Origin: DATBJG01 sp963790545
GTDB lineage: Bacteria > Acidobacteriota > Vicinamibacteria > Vicinamibacterales > JAMQPK01
Direction: 5' to 3'
Assembly: GCA_963790545.1 (NCBI GenBank)
Contig: CAWBPA010000006.1
Span: 124,001 to 188,000, forward strand
Length of the DNA stretch: 64,000 nucleotides
In this document: positions 53,338 to 63,108 of the stretch, one piece after another
How the letters are laid out: the number at the start of each line of letters is the position of its first letter
How positions within the stretch are numbered: the stretch's first letter is position 1
Position numbers and translations under genes: made by a program
The notes under the pieces: model-generated
Databases searched by the model: none
What the model was told of the DNA's origin: nothing
What the model saw: the letters and a program-made list of their open reading frames with translations, nothing else

Positions 53338-54521
53338 TAGTCTATTATCCCAAGTTCGCGGCCTACGCGGCCAAATGTCTCGAGCGCAAACTGGAGCTCG
53401 TCACGCGTGTGCGTCGCCGTCACAATCGTTCGCACCCGCGCTTTTCCTTGTGGCACGGTAGGGAATCCAATGCTCTGTGCAAAAACCCCTTCGGCAAACA
53501 ATCGGTCCGACAGCCGCACGGCCACTGGTGCGTCGCCCACGATGACCGGCGTGATGGGACTCTCGCTCGCCCCGGTATTGAACCCGAGCGCGTGAAGACC
53601 GCTTTTGAAGAAGTGCGTGTTTTCCCACAGCCGATCGATGAGCGCTGGTTCCTGCTCGAGCACGTCGACGGCGGCAATGCACGTTGCCGCGACCGACGGG
53701 GGATGGGAGGTCGAAAAGAGGAACGGGCGCGCGCGATGGTGAAGAAAGTCAATCAGCGCGCGGCTGCCCGCGACATAGCCACCAAGCGCACCCATCGCTT
53801 TCGAGAGTGTCCCGACCTGTATGTCGACCCGACCGTGCAGTTGGAAATGGTCGATGGTGCCCCGACCGTTGCGGCCGAAAACGCCGCTGGCGTGGGCATC
53901 GTCAACCATCATGATGCAATCAAATTCCTCTGCGAGCGCGCAGAGCGCGGGCAGGGCTCCGAGGTCGCCGTCCATGCTGAACACGCCGTCGCTGATGATC
54001 AACTTGCGCTGGCCGGCCGGCAGTCCACACACGATGGCCCGGGCCTGGTCGACGTCCCGGTGCGGGAAAACCTTGATCGCCGCACGGCTCAGGCGGCAGC
54101 CGTCGATGATGCTGGCGTGATTCAGCTCGTCAGAGACGACGACGTCGTCCTTCGTGAGAATCGACGAGACCGTGCCCGCATTTGCGGTGAACCCGCTCTG
54201 GAAGACCACGACCGCCTCGGTTTGCTTGAACGCCGCCAGGCGGCGCTCCAGCTCCATGTGAATCTCCATCGTGCCGGCAATCGTTCGTACCGATCCGGAG
54301 CCGACGCCGAAGCGGTCGAGCGCCTCTGCGGCAAGAGCGCGCAGTCGAGGGTGAGTCGTGAGTCCCAGGTAGTTGTTCGATGAAAGGTTGACGACCGACC
54401 GCCCATCACACGAAATCCGGGCAGCCTGGGCGGTCTGCAACACCCGTAACGGGCGAAACAGCCCCTGCTGGCGAAGCAGGTCGAGTTCCGTGGACAGGAA
54501 TCTGAGGGGGTCACGGCGCAT
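53337..54521 (-). CDS. kbl: PLP-dependent alpha-oxoamine synthase, probably glycine C-acetyltransferase (Kbl)
   Basis: 394 residues. VNLSSNNYLGLTTHPRL, GSGSVRTIAGTMEIHMELE, VDDAHASGVFG and the PLP lysine in GTLSKAMGALGGY near residue 241 are typical of the Kbl/BioF/Spt family. The GTMEIH motif favours Kbl (2-amino-3-ketobutyrate CoA ligase) over BioF. No tdh or bio gene is adjacent, so the exact acyl substrate is inferred. Confidence 0.83.
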   Translation of the reverse strand: MRRDPLRFLSTELDLLRQQGLFRPLRVLQTAQAARISCDGRSVVNLSSNNYLGLTTHPRLRALAAEALDRFGVGSGSVRTIAGTMEIHMELERRLAAFKQTEAVVVFQSGFTANAGTVSSILTKDDVVVSDELNHASIIDGCRLSRAAIKVFPHRDVDQARAIVCGLPAGQRKLIISDGVFSMDGDLGALPALCALAEEFDCIMMVDDAHASGVFGRNGRGTIDHFQLHGRVDIQVGTLSKAMGALGGYVAGSRALIDFLHHRARPFLFSTSHPPSVAATCIAAVDVLEQEPALIDRLWENTHFFKSGLHALGFNTGASESPITPVIVGDAPVAVRLSDRLFAEGVFAQSIGFPTVPQGKARVRTIVTATHTRDELQFALETFGRVGRELGIID

Positions 54522-54599
54522 GGTGAGTGGGGTCCATTCAGTATACGGCGGCCCTGAGTCTGCTAAAATCGCCGCCTCAGCGGCCTCAAATTTCGGACC

Positions 54600-55394
54600 A
54601 TGTCCACCGATCGACGGTTCACGCAGACACAGGAACGCTTTGCGGCTGACGATCTTCAGCAGATGAAGCTGGCCCGCCGCTATCAGCAGTGGGTTTACTC
54701 GCTCCTCGAACCATACATCGGATCCCGCGTCTTCGAGGTCGGCTCCGGCATTGGCACGATGACACAGCCACTACTCGAGCGCGCGGAACTCGTCTTCGGT
54801 ATTGAACCCAACGACGCGTGCAACGGTGCGCTGCTCGCCGCGGTCGGTACGCACCCGCGTTTCGTTTTCAGACCCTGGCATATCGAAGCATGCGAGATCG
54901 ATCTTCTTTTGAAGCAGGCGTTCGACACCGTGGTGTGTGTCAACGTCCTGGAGCACATTGAAGACGACGTCCACGCCTTGAAACTGTTCGGCTCGGTGGT
55001 CGCCGCCCAGGCCGGATGCGTGCTGTTGCTGGTGCCCGCCGTGCCGGCTGCCTACGGGCCGCTCGATGCGGCCCTGGGGCACCATCGCCGGTACACGCGT
55101 CGCAGCTTGACCGACGTCATCGAGCGTGCGGGGCTCACCCCGCGGGTCGTTCGCTACTCCAACTTTATCGGTCTGCTGGGTTGGTACTACAACGCCAAGA
55201 TCTCGCGCATTGCCCGGCACAGCGACACACAGATTCAAATGTTCGATACGCTCGTGGCGCCCTGGGCACCTCACCTCGAGCGAATCATCCATCCACCGGT
55301 CGGCCTGTCGCTCATTGCGGTGGCCGACAGCGGCCCCATGGCGCGAGTGCCGCTCAGACCGATGGCTCAGGAGCCAGCGGCGGCGGCCGGTTAG
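54600..55394 (+). CDS. SAM-dependent class I methyltransferase
   Basis: 264 residues. The SAM motif I reads VFEVGSGIGTMTQPLL near residue 43, an acidic motif II lies in LVFGIEPND, and motif IV in TVVCVNVLEHIEDD. The C-terminal half has PAVPAAYGPLDAALGHHRRYTRRSL, common in methyltransferases linked to glycan or lipid synthesis. It lies 78 bases from the divergent kbl start and 14 bases before the next gene. Confidence 0.82.
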   Translation: MSTDRRFTQTQERFAADDLQQMKLARRYQQWVYSLLEPYIGSRVFEVGSGIGTMTQPLLERAELVFGIEPNDACNGALLAAVGTHPRFVFRPWHIEACEIDLLLKQAFDTVVCVNVLEHIEDDVHALKLFGSVVAAQAGCVLLLVPAVPAAYGPLDAALGHHRRYTRRSLTDVIERAGLTPRVVRYSNFIGLLGWYYNAKISRIARHSDTQIQMFDTLVAPWAPHLERIIHPPVGLSLIAVADSGPMARVPLRPMAQEPAAAAG

Positions 55395-55408
55395 TTTCCT
55401 TGCAGCCG

Positions 55409-57770
55409 ATGAACACTTCACCAACGGCGACGGTCTCTGACTATGTCGGTGTGTTCCTGGTCGCGATGGCGACGCTGATGCTGGAAGTCCTTCTGACTCG
55501 CATTTTCAGCGTCACGCTCTGGTACCACCTTGCCTTTGTCGCAGTGTCGATTGCGATGTTCGGGATGACCTTGGGAGCAGTCCTTGTCTATCTGTTTTCA
55601 CGGTGGTTCACGCCGTCACGGGCCCGCCTGAACCTGACCCTCAGCACGGTCTTGTTCGGGATCGGCGCCGTGTGGGCCGTCGATGCTCATCTTCGTTTCG
55701 CGGTGAACCCGGCGCTCATCACCTCGCCGTTGACGCAGCTCTCGGTTGCGTACGGCGTCATTTCCGTCCCGTTCATCTTCAGTGGCGTGGCGATCTCGAT
55801 TGCGCTGACGCAGTTTCCCCTCCAGACGAGCAGGCTCTACGCGGTCGACCTCGCCGGCGCGGCGCTGGGCTGCGTCCTCTTGATTCTGGTACTGGATTTG
55901 GTGGGCGGTCCGAGAGCCGTTGAAGTGGTCGCCGTGGCGGGCGCGCTCGCCTCACTGGCCTTTCTCTATGGAATGGTCGGACCGAAACCGCTTGGGCGCG
56001 CGCTCGGGTTCACGGCTCTCATCCTCGCGGCCTTTGTCATGACGTTCCGATTCACACTCGACCGGTCGGTCCGCGAGCTGGGATACGAGAAGGGCTCACG
56101 CCGGACGAGACCGGTACTACGAAAAGTGGAATTCGTACTCGCGGATTGCCGTGGCGTTTCCCAAACAGGAACCGCCGTTCGGGTGGGGTCTGAGCGACAC
56201 CTATCAACCGGACGTCGTCTTGAATCAGCTTCGTCTGAACATCGACGGGTCGGCCGAAACGGTGCTCACCCGGTTCGGGGGCAACCTCGATACGCTACGG
56301 CATCTCAAATACGACATCACGAACATTGGCCATTACTTGACGAGCGGCGGTCGGGTGTTCGTGATTGGCGCCGGCGGCGGAAGGGATGTCCTGTCTGCGC
56401 TGGTGTTCAATCAGAGTGCGGTTCTCGCGGTCGAGATGAATCGTGCCATCATCGAGGCGGTCAACGATGTCTTCGGTGATCTCACGGGGCACCTCGACCG
56501 CCATGAAAAAGTGCGGTTCGTCAACGATGAGGCCCGCAGTTATCTGGCGCGCTCGCGGGACCGGTTCGACCTGATCCAGATTTCGCTGATCGATACATGG
56601 GCCGCGACCGCGGCTGGCGCGTTCGTCCTCAGCGAGAATACGCTCTACACCACCGACGCGTGGAAACTGTTTCTCGATCGCATGACACCTGAAGGGATTC
56701 TTTCCGTGTCGCGGTGGTACGGTCGGCCTGTCCCGGCGGAAATGTTCAAGGTCGTGGCCCTCGCCACCAATTCACTGCGGGCCAGCGGCATCCCGAATGC
56801 CCGTCAACATCTGATTGTCGTGGCGACCGGAGAGCGTGTGGGGGAATCGGCCCCCGGCGTGGCGACGCTCCTGATGAAGCGCACGCCGTTTACGGAAGAC
56901 GAGGTGAACACGATCGAAAACGTGGCCGACGAGATGAACTTCGACGTCATGCTCACGCCGCGGGTCGCCGCCGACCCTGCCTTTGTGGCGCTGGCCGACG
57001 AGCAGAAGATCGACGAGTTCGTGGCCACGTTCACGGAAGGTGACCTGTCGTCACCCACCGACAATCGGCCGTTTTTCTTCAAGATGGACGCGGGCCTGCT
57101 GAACGGTCTCTTTGGGTTCGTCGGCGTCCTGACGCTCGCCTTCATCGTCCTGCCGGTATTTCTGAAAGCCGAGCCACGGGTATTGCGAGACAACGTCGGG
57201 CTGTCGCTGGCGTTTGCTTCGATCGGGCTGGGCTTCATGCTGGTCGAGATCGCCCAGATGCAGCGCCTGATTCTGCTCCTCGGGCACCCGACGTTTTCCT
57301 TGTCGGTGGTGCTCTTTGGTCTGCTCATTGCGAGTGGCCTCGGAAGTTTCGCCACCGAGCGGCTGACACCAACCCAACTTGCGTCGGCGGCCCGGACCCG
57401 ACTGCAGGTGCTGATAGGCATCCTTGTCGTCGTGGGACTTTTCACACCGATCGCGACACGCGCCTTCCAGGGCTTTGCGACGCCGATCCGCATTGGCGTG
57501 GCGCTATTGCTGCTGATGCCTGCGGGATTTTTCATGGGAATGGCGTTTCCCATCGCGATGAAGATTGGGCTTGCACGCCAGCCGTCGATGACCCCATGGC
57601 TGTGGGGGATCAATGGCGCGACATCGGTGACCGCGAGCGTCCTGGCCGTCATGATCTCGTCGGCCTGGGGGATTTCCGCTGCGTGGTGGAGTGGCGTCGC
57701 CTGTTACGTTCTCGCCGCGGTGATGATCGTTGCCTCCGCTCGGCGATTGGAACGGGTGCGGTCCGGCTGA
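55409..57770 (+). CDS. Polytopic membrane protein with spermidine-synthase-like domain (one +1 frame break)
   Basis: About 786 residues after removing one extra base near 56101. The N-terminal block has about six membrane helices (SDYVGVFLVAMATLMLEVLLTRIFSV onward). A spermidine-synthase-like Rossmann domain follows, with VIGAGGGRDVLSALV, VEMNRAII and FDLIQISLIDTWAATAAGA. A second membrane block of about five helices ends the protein. Such fused proteins are widespread, but their substrates are unknown; polyamine synthesis should not be assumed. Confidence 0.8.
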
Positions 57771-57791
57771 AGCCGGATGCTCAGAACACAA

Positions 57792-57843
57792 CGCAGAGAT
57801 CGCAGAGGCCGCAGCGACCTTCGCGGTCTCGGCGTCCTCAGCG
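57792..57843. terminator. Inverted nonamer ladder between convergent genes
   Basis: CGCAGAGAT, CGCAGAGGC, CGCAGCGAC, then the approximate reverse complement CTTCGCG, GTCTCGGCG, TCCTCAGCG. It can fold into a long stem and reaches 6 bases into the next minus-strand gene. Confidence 0.6.
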
Positions 57844-59799
57844 TTGAACGGTTTGCAGTTCAAACAATCTATCCCGCCCCGCCATTGCAATCTCGCGCGC
57901 TCCGCGACTCTCCAGCCACGAAGACAACCGCGCCCCGGCGTCGCCGAGAAATGAGCCTTCATGGACCAGGGCGTGCGTTATCTGTTGTGACATCAGCAGC
58001 GTCCAGGCTTCGTCATGCCGTCGGTCTGGCAGCGCGCCCAGCACCTCTCGTGCCCTGATATGCGAATAGGGAAAGCCGCCGCTATATCCATTCAGCAGCT
58101 GTTTCCAATGGGTGGTCGAGTAGTACATGTAGCGGAGCTCGTACGAGGGGTCACCAAACGGAAATTCGGCCAGGATGATGTTGCGGGGAAGCGCATTGAC
58201 CGCTCGGTAGATACCCAGCGTCTCGGGACCAGGGGCCATCTGCCCGGGTGGCCTCGCCAGTCCATTCGCATCGGAGGTGACGTTCATCAGGATCGGGGCG
58301 GCCGTCGCTTCGTAAAAAAAGAGGAGCGCGAGCGGAATCGTGATGAGGGACGCGCGTCGCACACGTTGTTCGATGGTCCGCACACCAAGCGCCGCCAGTA
58401 CGGCCAGGAAAAGCGCAAACAACATCCCGAACCGGGCGGGTGCGCGCACGCCATCGAAGCCGGGCACATAGTCATACAGCCACCGGTAAGGTCCTGGATC
58501 AGACAGCGGTCTGCCCAGGACATGCGGAAGCGGACCAAGTGAGAGCAGAAAACAAGCAGCAAGCGCGGCCAGGTGGAACCCGATCGTCGAGCGCGGGGTT
58601 CCGCGGAGGAACGTGCGGACGCGCGGCGATCGCCACGCCCAGAAACCGAGACCGATCAGTGCCGCAACGAGCGGCCGGAAAATCCGGCGCACTTGAAGGA
58701 GATCGTCGCCCGATATCGTGGAGATCCCGCCAGTCAGAAAAATCATCACGACCAATGACGATCCGATACAAACGGCAAGAATCGCCAGGTGGACGCCCCA
58801 GGTCGAAGGGGCGCCCGGCAAACGGAGACTGCGGGCCGCCAGGCTCCGCACCTGCGCAACAACGGCGACGAATGACAACAGAAGCGGTACGAGACCTGGA
58901 AACAAGTCGCCTTCTGGCTTGGGAAATACGCGTATGCGCTCGGCGTAGAGAGGATGAAACCAGTGGGCCGTGACGTAGCTGTACACATCGGCAGAGAAGC
59001 GGATGACTTCATCGAGCGATCGCGCCGGCTGACCACGCCTGCGCAGTTCGAGATACGGCACCAGGAAAGGGAGAGTGATCGCGGCAACACCAAGCGCGGC
59101 CACCGATAGCGCGATCCACAGCCCCCGGTCGCGCCACAGGCGGCGTCGACCAATCTCGAACAGCACGTATGCCACGACGAACGGCGAGAAGTACATGAGG
59201 TAGTAGCCGCACGAAAGGTTCTGTGCGACCCATGCAGCTGATGCCCCCACGAGCGACAAAGGGCGCCGATGCTCGAAATAGCGGTGAACGCCAAACAGGA
59301 CGAAGGGCATCCACTGAGATGAGAGCAGCTGCAGGTGTGAATAATGGCCAATCCGAAACAGCGCAAAGGCAAAGATCAGGCCGGCGATGAAGGCGCCTCG
59401 CGTGCTGCCCGTGACGTCGCGAACGAACAGATACGTCCCGAGACCTGACAGCACGAAGCTGGCGAGAAACAGCAGGTTGTAGCAGAGGATGAGATTTTTC
59501 GTGAGCGCGTAGACTGGAGTGATTGGGAGTGCCAGCGCGATGAGGTGCTCCCCGTAGGCGAGCGTCAGCGGCTCCCGACCAAAAATGTTGGCCGTCCAGA
59601 AACCGCGAAAGGCGCTCCACTCACCCCCGAGAAACCGCAGCAGGTGATCGGCATCCCATCCCAGGATCCAGCAGACCATCAGCGAATCGCCGAGATCCCA
59701 CGGGATGTCCCGAGCGAGACCGGCCGCGGTGGGCCACGTCACGACAATCGTGGCGGCGACATACCATGCTGTCGCACTCCACGCCGAACGAACGTTCAC
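57838..59799 (-). CDS. Polytopic membrane protein, GT-C/YfhO-like
   Basis: 653 residues with more than ten membrane helices. GTG 59799 is chosen because it overlaps the aminotransferase stop by 4 bases; a longer frame is only antisense-like and arginine-rich. Early segments (PWDLGDSLMVCWILGWDADHLL, ANIFGREPLTLAYGEHLIALALP) resemble lipid-linked-sugar glycosyltransferases of the GT-C superfamily. A soluble C-terminal part (about 540-653) follows. Substrate unknown. Confidence 0.7.
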   Translation of the reverse strand: MNVRSAWSATAWYVAATIVVTWPTAAGLARDIPWDLGDSLMVCWILGWDADHLLRFLGGEWSAFRGFWTANIFGREPLTLAYGEHLIALALPITPVYALTKNLILCYNLLFLASFVLSGLGTYLFVRDVTGSTRGAFIAGLIFAFALFRIGHYSHLQLLSSQWMPFVLFGVHRYFEHRRPLSLVGASAAWVAQNLSCGYYLMYFSPFVVAYVLFEIGRRRLWRDRGLWIALSVAALGVAAITLPFLVPYLELRRRGQPARSLDEVIRFSADVYSYVTAHWFHPLYAERIRVFPKPEGDLFPGLVPLLLSFVAVVAQVRSLAARSLRLPGAPSTWGVHLAILAVCIGSSLVVMIFLTGGISTISGDDLLQVRRIFRPLVAALIGLGFWAWRSPRVRTFLRGTPRSTIGFHLAALAACFLLSLGPLPHVLGRPLSDPGPYRWLYDYVPGFDGVRAPARFGMLFALFLAVLAALGVRTIEQRVRRASLITIPLALLFFYEATAAPILMNVTSDANGLARPPGQMAPGPETLGIYRAVNALPRNIILAEFPFGDPSYELRYMYYSTTHWKQLLNGYSGGFPYSHIRAREVLGALPDRRHDEAWTLLMSQQITHALVHEGSFLGDAGARLSSWLESRGAREIAMAGRDRLFELQTVQR

Positions 59800-61010
59800 A
59801 AGGTCATGAACGATTGAGTAAAGTCCGCAATTTGGTCGTAGATGTCGGCGAGCTCCTTCGGCGACGCCAGAAAGACGACGCGAAAGGAGCCCGCTTCTGG
59901 CGCCATATTGAATCCCGACCCGTACACGCAAAGGACTCCCGTCGCCCGTAGCAGTTCCACGATGTAATCGACGTCGGTCTTGCCGGGCGGGAGGGTCAGA
60001 CGCGGCATGGCATAAAACGCCGCCTTTGGGGTGACGCACGTCATGCCCGGCATGGCGTTGAAGCGGTCGGACGTGATTTGCGCCTGTTCACGGAGCTTCT
60101 CGCGGAAACGGACCTGATGAGATCGGTCCCCGGTGAGCGCGGCCACCAGCCCGCGCTGCATGGGGCCGGTGCTGCACAACCGACCCTCCGCGAGTTTGTT
60201 GATCGCGGCAAGAACCTCGTTCAAACGCTCCCCTCCGCCAACCGCGAGCCAGCCCGTCCGCCACCCAGGCGCCAAGTACGCCTTTGACAGGCTGGACAGC
60301 GAAATGACTGGGACGTCGGGATTGAGCGACCCGATTGGCGCGATAGGGCCGTCGTAGGCCACATCCATATAGACCTCGTCGACCAGCATCACGAGGTTGT
60401 GCCGGTCGGCGAGATCCAACAGCTCGCGCCGTACCGCGTCCGGATACACAGCCCCCGTCGGGTTGTTGGGGGTGATGACCACCAGGACCCGCGTCCGGGG
60501 TCCGATCTGGCTTCGAAGATGATCGAGATCCGGAAGCCAGTCGCGTGTCGAGTCTGTGCGATAGAACCTTTCCTGCGCGCCGATCTTGGCAAGGACCGCT
60601 GTGTAGAGCGGATACGTCGGGACCGGCACCAGCGCCTCGTCTCCCTCGTCAAGCAGGGCGGTCAGAGCCAGGTCAATGGCTTCCGACGTACCGGCTGTGA
60701 TGAATACCCGGTCCGGTGAGATGGCCTGCCCGCGCTTGGTGTATTCGGCTGCGACCGCCTCCCGCGCAGGCTGGATGCCGGCCGACGCCACATAGCCGTT
60801 CTCACCCGCTCGCATGGCGCGCTCGACGGCATCAATCATGTGCGGCGGCGTCTGGAACCCGAATGCCACCGGGTCGCCAATGTTCAAGTACCGCACCCGC
60901 GTTCCTGCCTTCTCGACTTTCCTGGCCTCCTCGACGATGTGGCGAATGGCGTACGAGAAGCGTGAAAGACGCTTGGCAGCCGGAATCACTGAGGACAGGC
61001 GCGGATTCAT
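59796..61010 (-). CDS. PLP-dependent class I aminotransferase (alanine/aspartate aminotransferase type)
   Basis: 404 residues from ATG 61010 (MNPRLSSVIPAAKRLSRF). The 17-residue extension to 61061 is encoded by a REP-like repeat and is excluded. ITPNNPTGAVYP near residue 178, the PLP lysine in SLSSLSKAYLAPGWRTGW near 240 and the C-terminal arginine in SFRVVFLAS fit fold-type I class I aminotransferases close to AlaA. The N-terminal IGDPVAFGFQTPPHM is typical of that group. Confidence 0.87.
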   Translation of the reverse strand: MNPRLSSVIPAAKRLSRFSYAIRHIVEEARKVEKAGTRVRYLNIGDPVAFGFQTPPHMIDAVERAMRAGENGYVASAGIQPAREAVAAEYTKRGQAISPDRVFITAGTSEAIDLALTALLDEGDEALVPVPTYPLYTAVLAKIGAQERFYRTDSTRDWLPDLDHLRSQIGPRTRVLVVITPNNPTGAVYPDAVRRELLDLADRHNLVMLVDEVYMDVAYDGPIAPIGSLNPDVPVISLSSLSKAYLAPGWRTGWLAVGGGERLNEVLAAINKLAEGRLCSTGPMQRGLVAALTGDRSHQVRFREKLREQAQITSDRFNAMPGMTCVTPKAAFYAMPRLTLPPGKTDVDYIVELLRATGVLCVYGSGFNMAPEAGSFRVVFLASPKELADIYDQIADFTQSFMTL

Positions 61011-61026
61011 GAGGGCGATCTTACGT

Positions 61027-61053
61027 GAAAAGGGTCGACTCCCGACCCCTTTC
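61027..61053. repeat. Compact REP-like palindrome
   Basis: GAAAAGGGTCG-ACTC-CCGACCCCTTTCC: both arms of the GGGGTCGGGAGTC family are joined with almost no loop. It lies upstream of the aminotransferase and before the VWFA gene. Confidence 0.75.
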
Positions 61054-61186
61054 CCCGTCAAGCAAGTGACCTCACCATGTAATTGTTACGCTTTTTGGAA
61101 CGTGCTCTTCGGGCGCTTTTTAACACGTTTCATTTGTAATCAATCACTTACAGGCTGGCAGGACCTTTGATAAGCAATTGAACGCG

Positions 61187-62137
61187 ATGGCTCACCCCAG
61201 GCTGGTCGACGGGTTGGTATTTCTCACGCTGGCAGCGGCGCTTGGTGCCGAGCCGACAGCTCAGGAAGCTCCAAAGACCGGCGCCACATTCAAGAGCGGC
61301 GTCGAGGTCGTCACGCTTTCCACCGTCGTCCGAAACCGTGAGGGCCGGTTGGTGACGAACCTGAGGGCAGAGGACTTCGAAGTTCGCGACGGCGGTCAGC
61401 GCCGCCCCATCATCGCCTTCCGGTCAGAACCCACACCAATCAGCGTGGCGCTGCTCTTCGATGTGAGCGGCAGCATGGATGTCGCCAGCAAGCTGGCGCG
61501 CGCGCGCGACGCCGCGCATCAAGTGTTGAGCTGGCTCGACCTTCCTGGCGACGAGGCCGCGCTGTTTTCCTTCGATACCGAGCTCCACCAGCTCAAATCG
61601 TTTTCGAAGCCGTCCACCGAGCTGAAGGAAGCGCTGGCGAACCTCAATGCGTTTGGCGCCACGTCGCTGCACGATGCCATTGCCGCTGCGGCCGAGCGTG
61701 TGCTGTCGCGGAGCGCGCATCGCCGGGCGATCGTGGTCTTGACCGACGGCATCGACACGTCCAGTCGGTTGACCCCGACTCAAGTGTCGGCAGCCGCCAG
61801 TGCGATTGATGTTCCGGTCTACATCCTGGTGACGGTGCCGCGCATCGATCATCCCGGCGAGCAATTCTCGGTGGCCGGCGCGCTTCAGCGTGCCGAAGGG
61901 GAGCTGTCGGATCTCTCGCGCTGGACTGGAGGCGCGTTGTTTGTGGGCAGCTTGCCGTCGCACATCAGCCTGGCCGCGCGTCAGATCGTGAGCGAGCTGC
62001 GGCAGCAGTACCTGATCGCGGTCGAGCCCAGCAGCAAGCCGGGTTGGCATCGACTCGAGGTCCGGACGCGCGACAAGCGTCTGACCGTGCGCACTCGGAG
62101 CGGTTATGTCGTGGGGCCGGATGTGTCGAACCAGTAG
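61187..62137 (+). CDS. Secreted VWFA-domain protein of acidobacterial type
   Basis: 316 residues from ATG 61187 (a TTG nine bases upstream is possible). Signal peptide LVFLTLAAALGAEPTAQ. An N-terminal beta domain (VEVVTLSTVVRNREGRLVTNL, AEDFEVRDGGQRRPI) precedes the VWFA domain with the MIDAS motif DVSGSMD near residue 90 and TDGID near 187. The combination is that of the VWFA-related family abundant in acidobacteria. It is probably an extracytoplasmic adhesion or assembly factor. Confidence 0.87.
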   Translation: MAHPRLVDGLVFLTLAAALGAEPTAQEAPKTGATFKSGVEVVTLSTVVRNREGRLVTNLRAEDFEVRDGGQRRPIIAFRSEPTPISVALLFDVSGSMDVASKLARARDAAHQVLSWLDLPGDEAALFSFDTELHQLKSFSKPSTELKEALANLNAFGATSLHDAIAAAAERVLSRSAHRRAIVVLTDGIDTSSRLTPTQVSAAASAIDVPVYILVTVPRIDHPGEQFSVAGALQRAEGELSDLSRWTGGALFVGSLPSHISLAARQIVSELRQQYLIAVEPSSKPGWHRLEVRTRDKRLTVRTRSGYVVGPDVSNQ

Positions 62138-62197
62138 TCGTCGTTTCTGTGGAAGGTTGGCCGCGTAACGGCCATTGCGTAATCCGGAGGAGGAACA

Positions 62198-62878
62198 ATG
62201 CGTACAGCAATCCTGGCAACAATCGTAGCTCTCGGAGTCGGGTCTTCGGCTTGCGCCACGAAGAAATTCGTGCGAACCCAAGTCGGAGAAGTGAACTCGA
62301 AGGTCGAGACGCTCACGACGAGCGTCGAAGAAACGCAGCAGCGGACTCGAGCGAACGAAGAAAACATCAAGAAGGTGGACGCCAAGACGGATCAGGTCGG
62401 TATCTGGGCGAAGGACGCACAGACATCGGCTGACAACGCCAAGACGTCCGCCACCGCCGCCCAGACCCGAGCCGAAGCGGCTGGCGTCAAGGCCGAAGAG
62501 GTCGAGAAACGCTCCGCGCGCCTCCTGTACGAAGTCGTGCTCAGCGAGGATCAGGGGAGTTTCAAGTTCGGTCAGTCTGGTCTCCCGGATGAGGCCAAGA
62601 CCCGGATCGATCAGCTGATCTCGCAGCTCAAGGCGGATCCGCGTGGTGCCTACGTTGAAATCGAAGGGCACACAGACAATACCGGCGACAAAGAAACCAA
62701 CGACCGTCTTGGCCTCCAGCGTGCCGAAACGGTGAAGCGCTACCTGTACGAGTCGCACCAGGTCCCGCTCCACAAGATCAACGTGATCAGCTACGGAGAA
62801 GAGAAGCCCGTGGCGCCGAACAAGGATCGCGCTGGCCGCGCACAGAACCGACGCGTGGTCATCAAGATACTCGCCTAG
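62198..62878 (+). CDS. OmpA-family lipoprotein with coiled-coil stalk
   Basis: 226 residues. The lipobox is GSSAC near residue 19. Residues 25-110 form a heptad-rich, alanine-rich coiled coil (VNSKVETLTTSVEETQQRT onward), like Lpp or tail-fibre stalks. The C-terminal OmpA domain (about 118-226) binds peptidoglycan: VEIEGHTDNTGDKETNDRLG, RAETVKRYL, GRAQNRRVVI. GGAGGAGG lies 4 bases before the ATG. It would tether the outer membrane to the cell wall. Confidence 0.92.
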   Translation: MRTAILATIVALGVGSSACATKKFVRTQVGEVNSKVETLTTSVEETQQRTRANEENIKKVDAKTDQVGIWAKDAQTSADNAKTSATAAQTRAEAAGVKAEEVEKRSARLLYEVVLSEDQGSFKFGQSGLPDEAKTRIDQLISQLKADPRGAYVEIEGHTDNTGDKETNDRLGLQRAETVKRYLYESHQVPLHKINVISYGEEKPVAPNKDRAGRAQNRRVVIKILA

Positions 62879-62891
62879 CCGTTCCACCCGC

Positions 62892-62957
62892 AGGAGTTCG
62901 GGAGCCCCTTTCACGGCACCCTCAACTTGCCGACCCAGAAAGGGCCTCCCGACTCCT
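62892..62957 (+). terminator. Imperfect REP-like hairpin after the OmpA gene
   Basis: AGGAGTTCGGGAG with CCCCTTTC (62892-62912) faces GAAAGGGCCTCCCGACTCCT (62938-62957). The arms pair over about 19 of 20 positions around a 25-base loop. A diverged member of the GTCGGGAG family and a probable terminator. Confidence 0.7.
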
Positions 62958-62989
62958 GTTCCTCCTCGCCGAGTAAGTCTGCCCCGCCA

Positions 62990-63031
62990 ACTGCCGACCG
63001 CCTCTGCCTGCTGCCGACTGCCGACTGTCTT
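62990..63031. repeat. Heptamer ladder (CTGCCGA-type)
   Basis: Six units in strict 7-base phase: ACTGCCG, ACCGCCT, CTGCCTG, CTGCCGA, CTGCCGA, CTGTCTT. Confidence 0.85.
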
Positions 63032-63108
63032 AACGTGAGAAACCGTGCAGGTTACCAGCCTGTTAATGCGGACTGCCGCTGACACCGACACTCCTTCGGG
63101 AGGGCGGC

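Noticed and set aside
57771..57843. Possible CRISPR-like array because of repeated CGCAGAG units
   Set aside because: Units are contiguous 9-mers without spacers and no cas gene is present; it is a repeat ladder.
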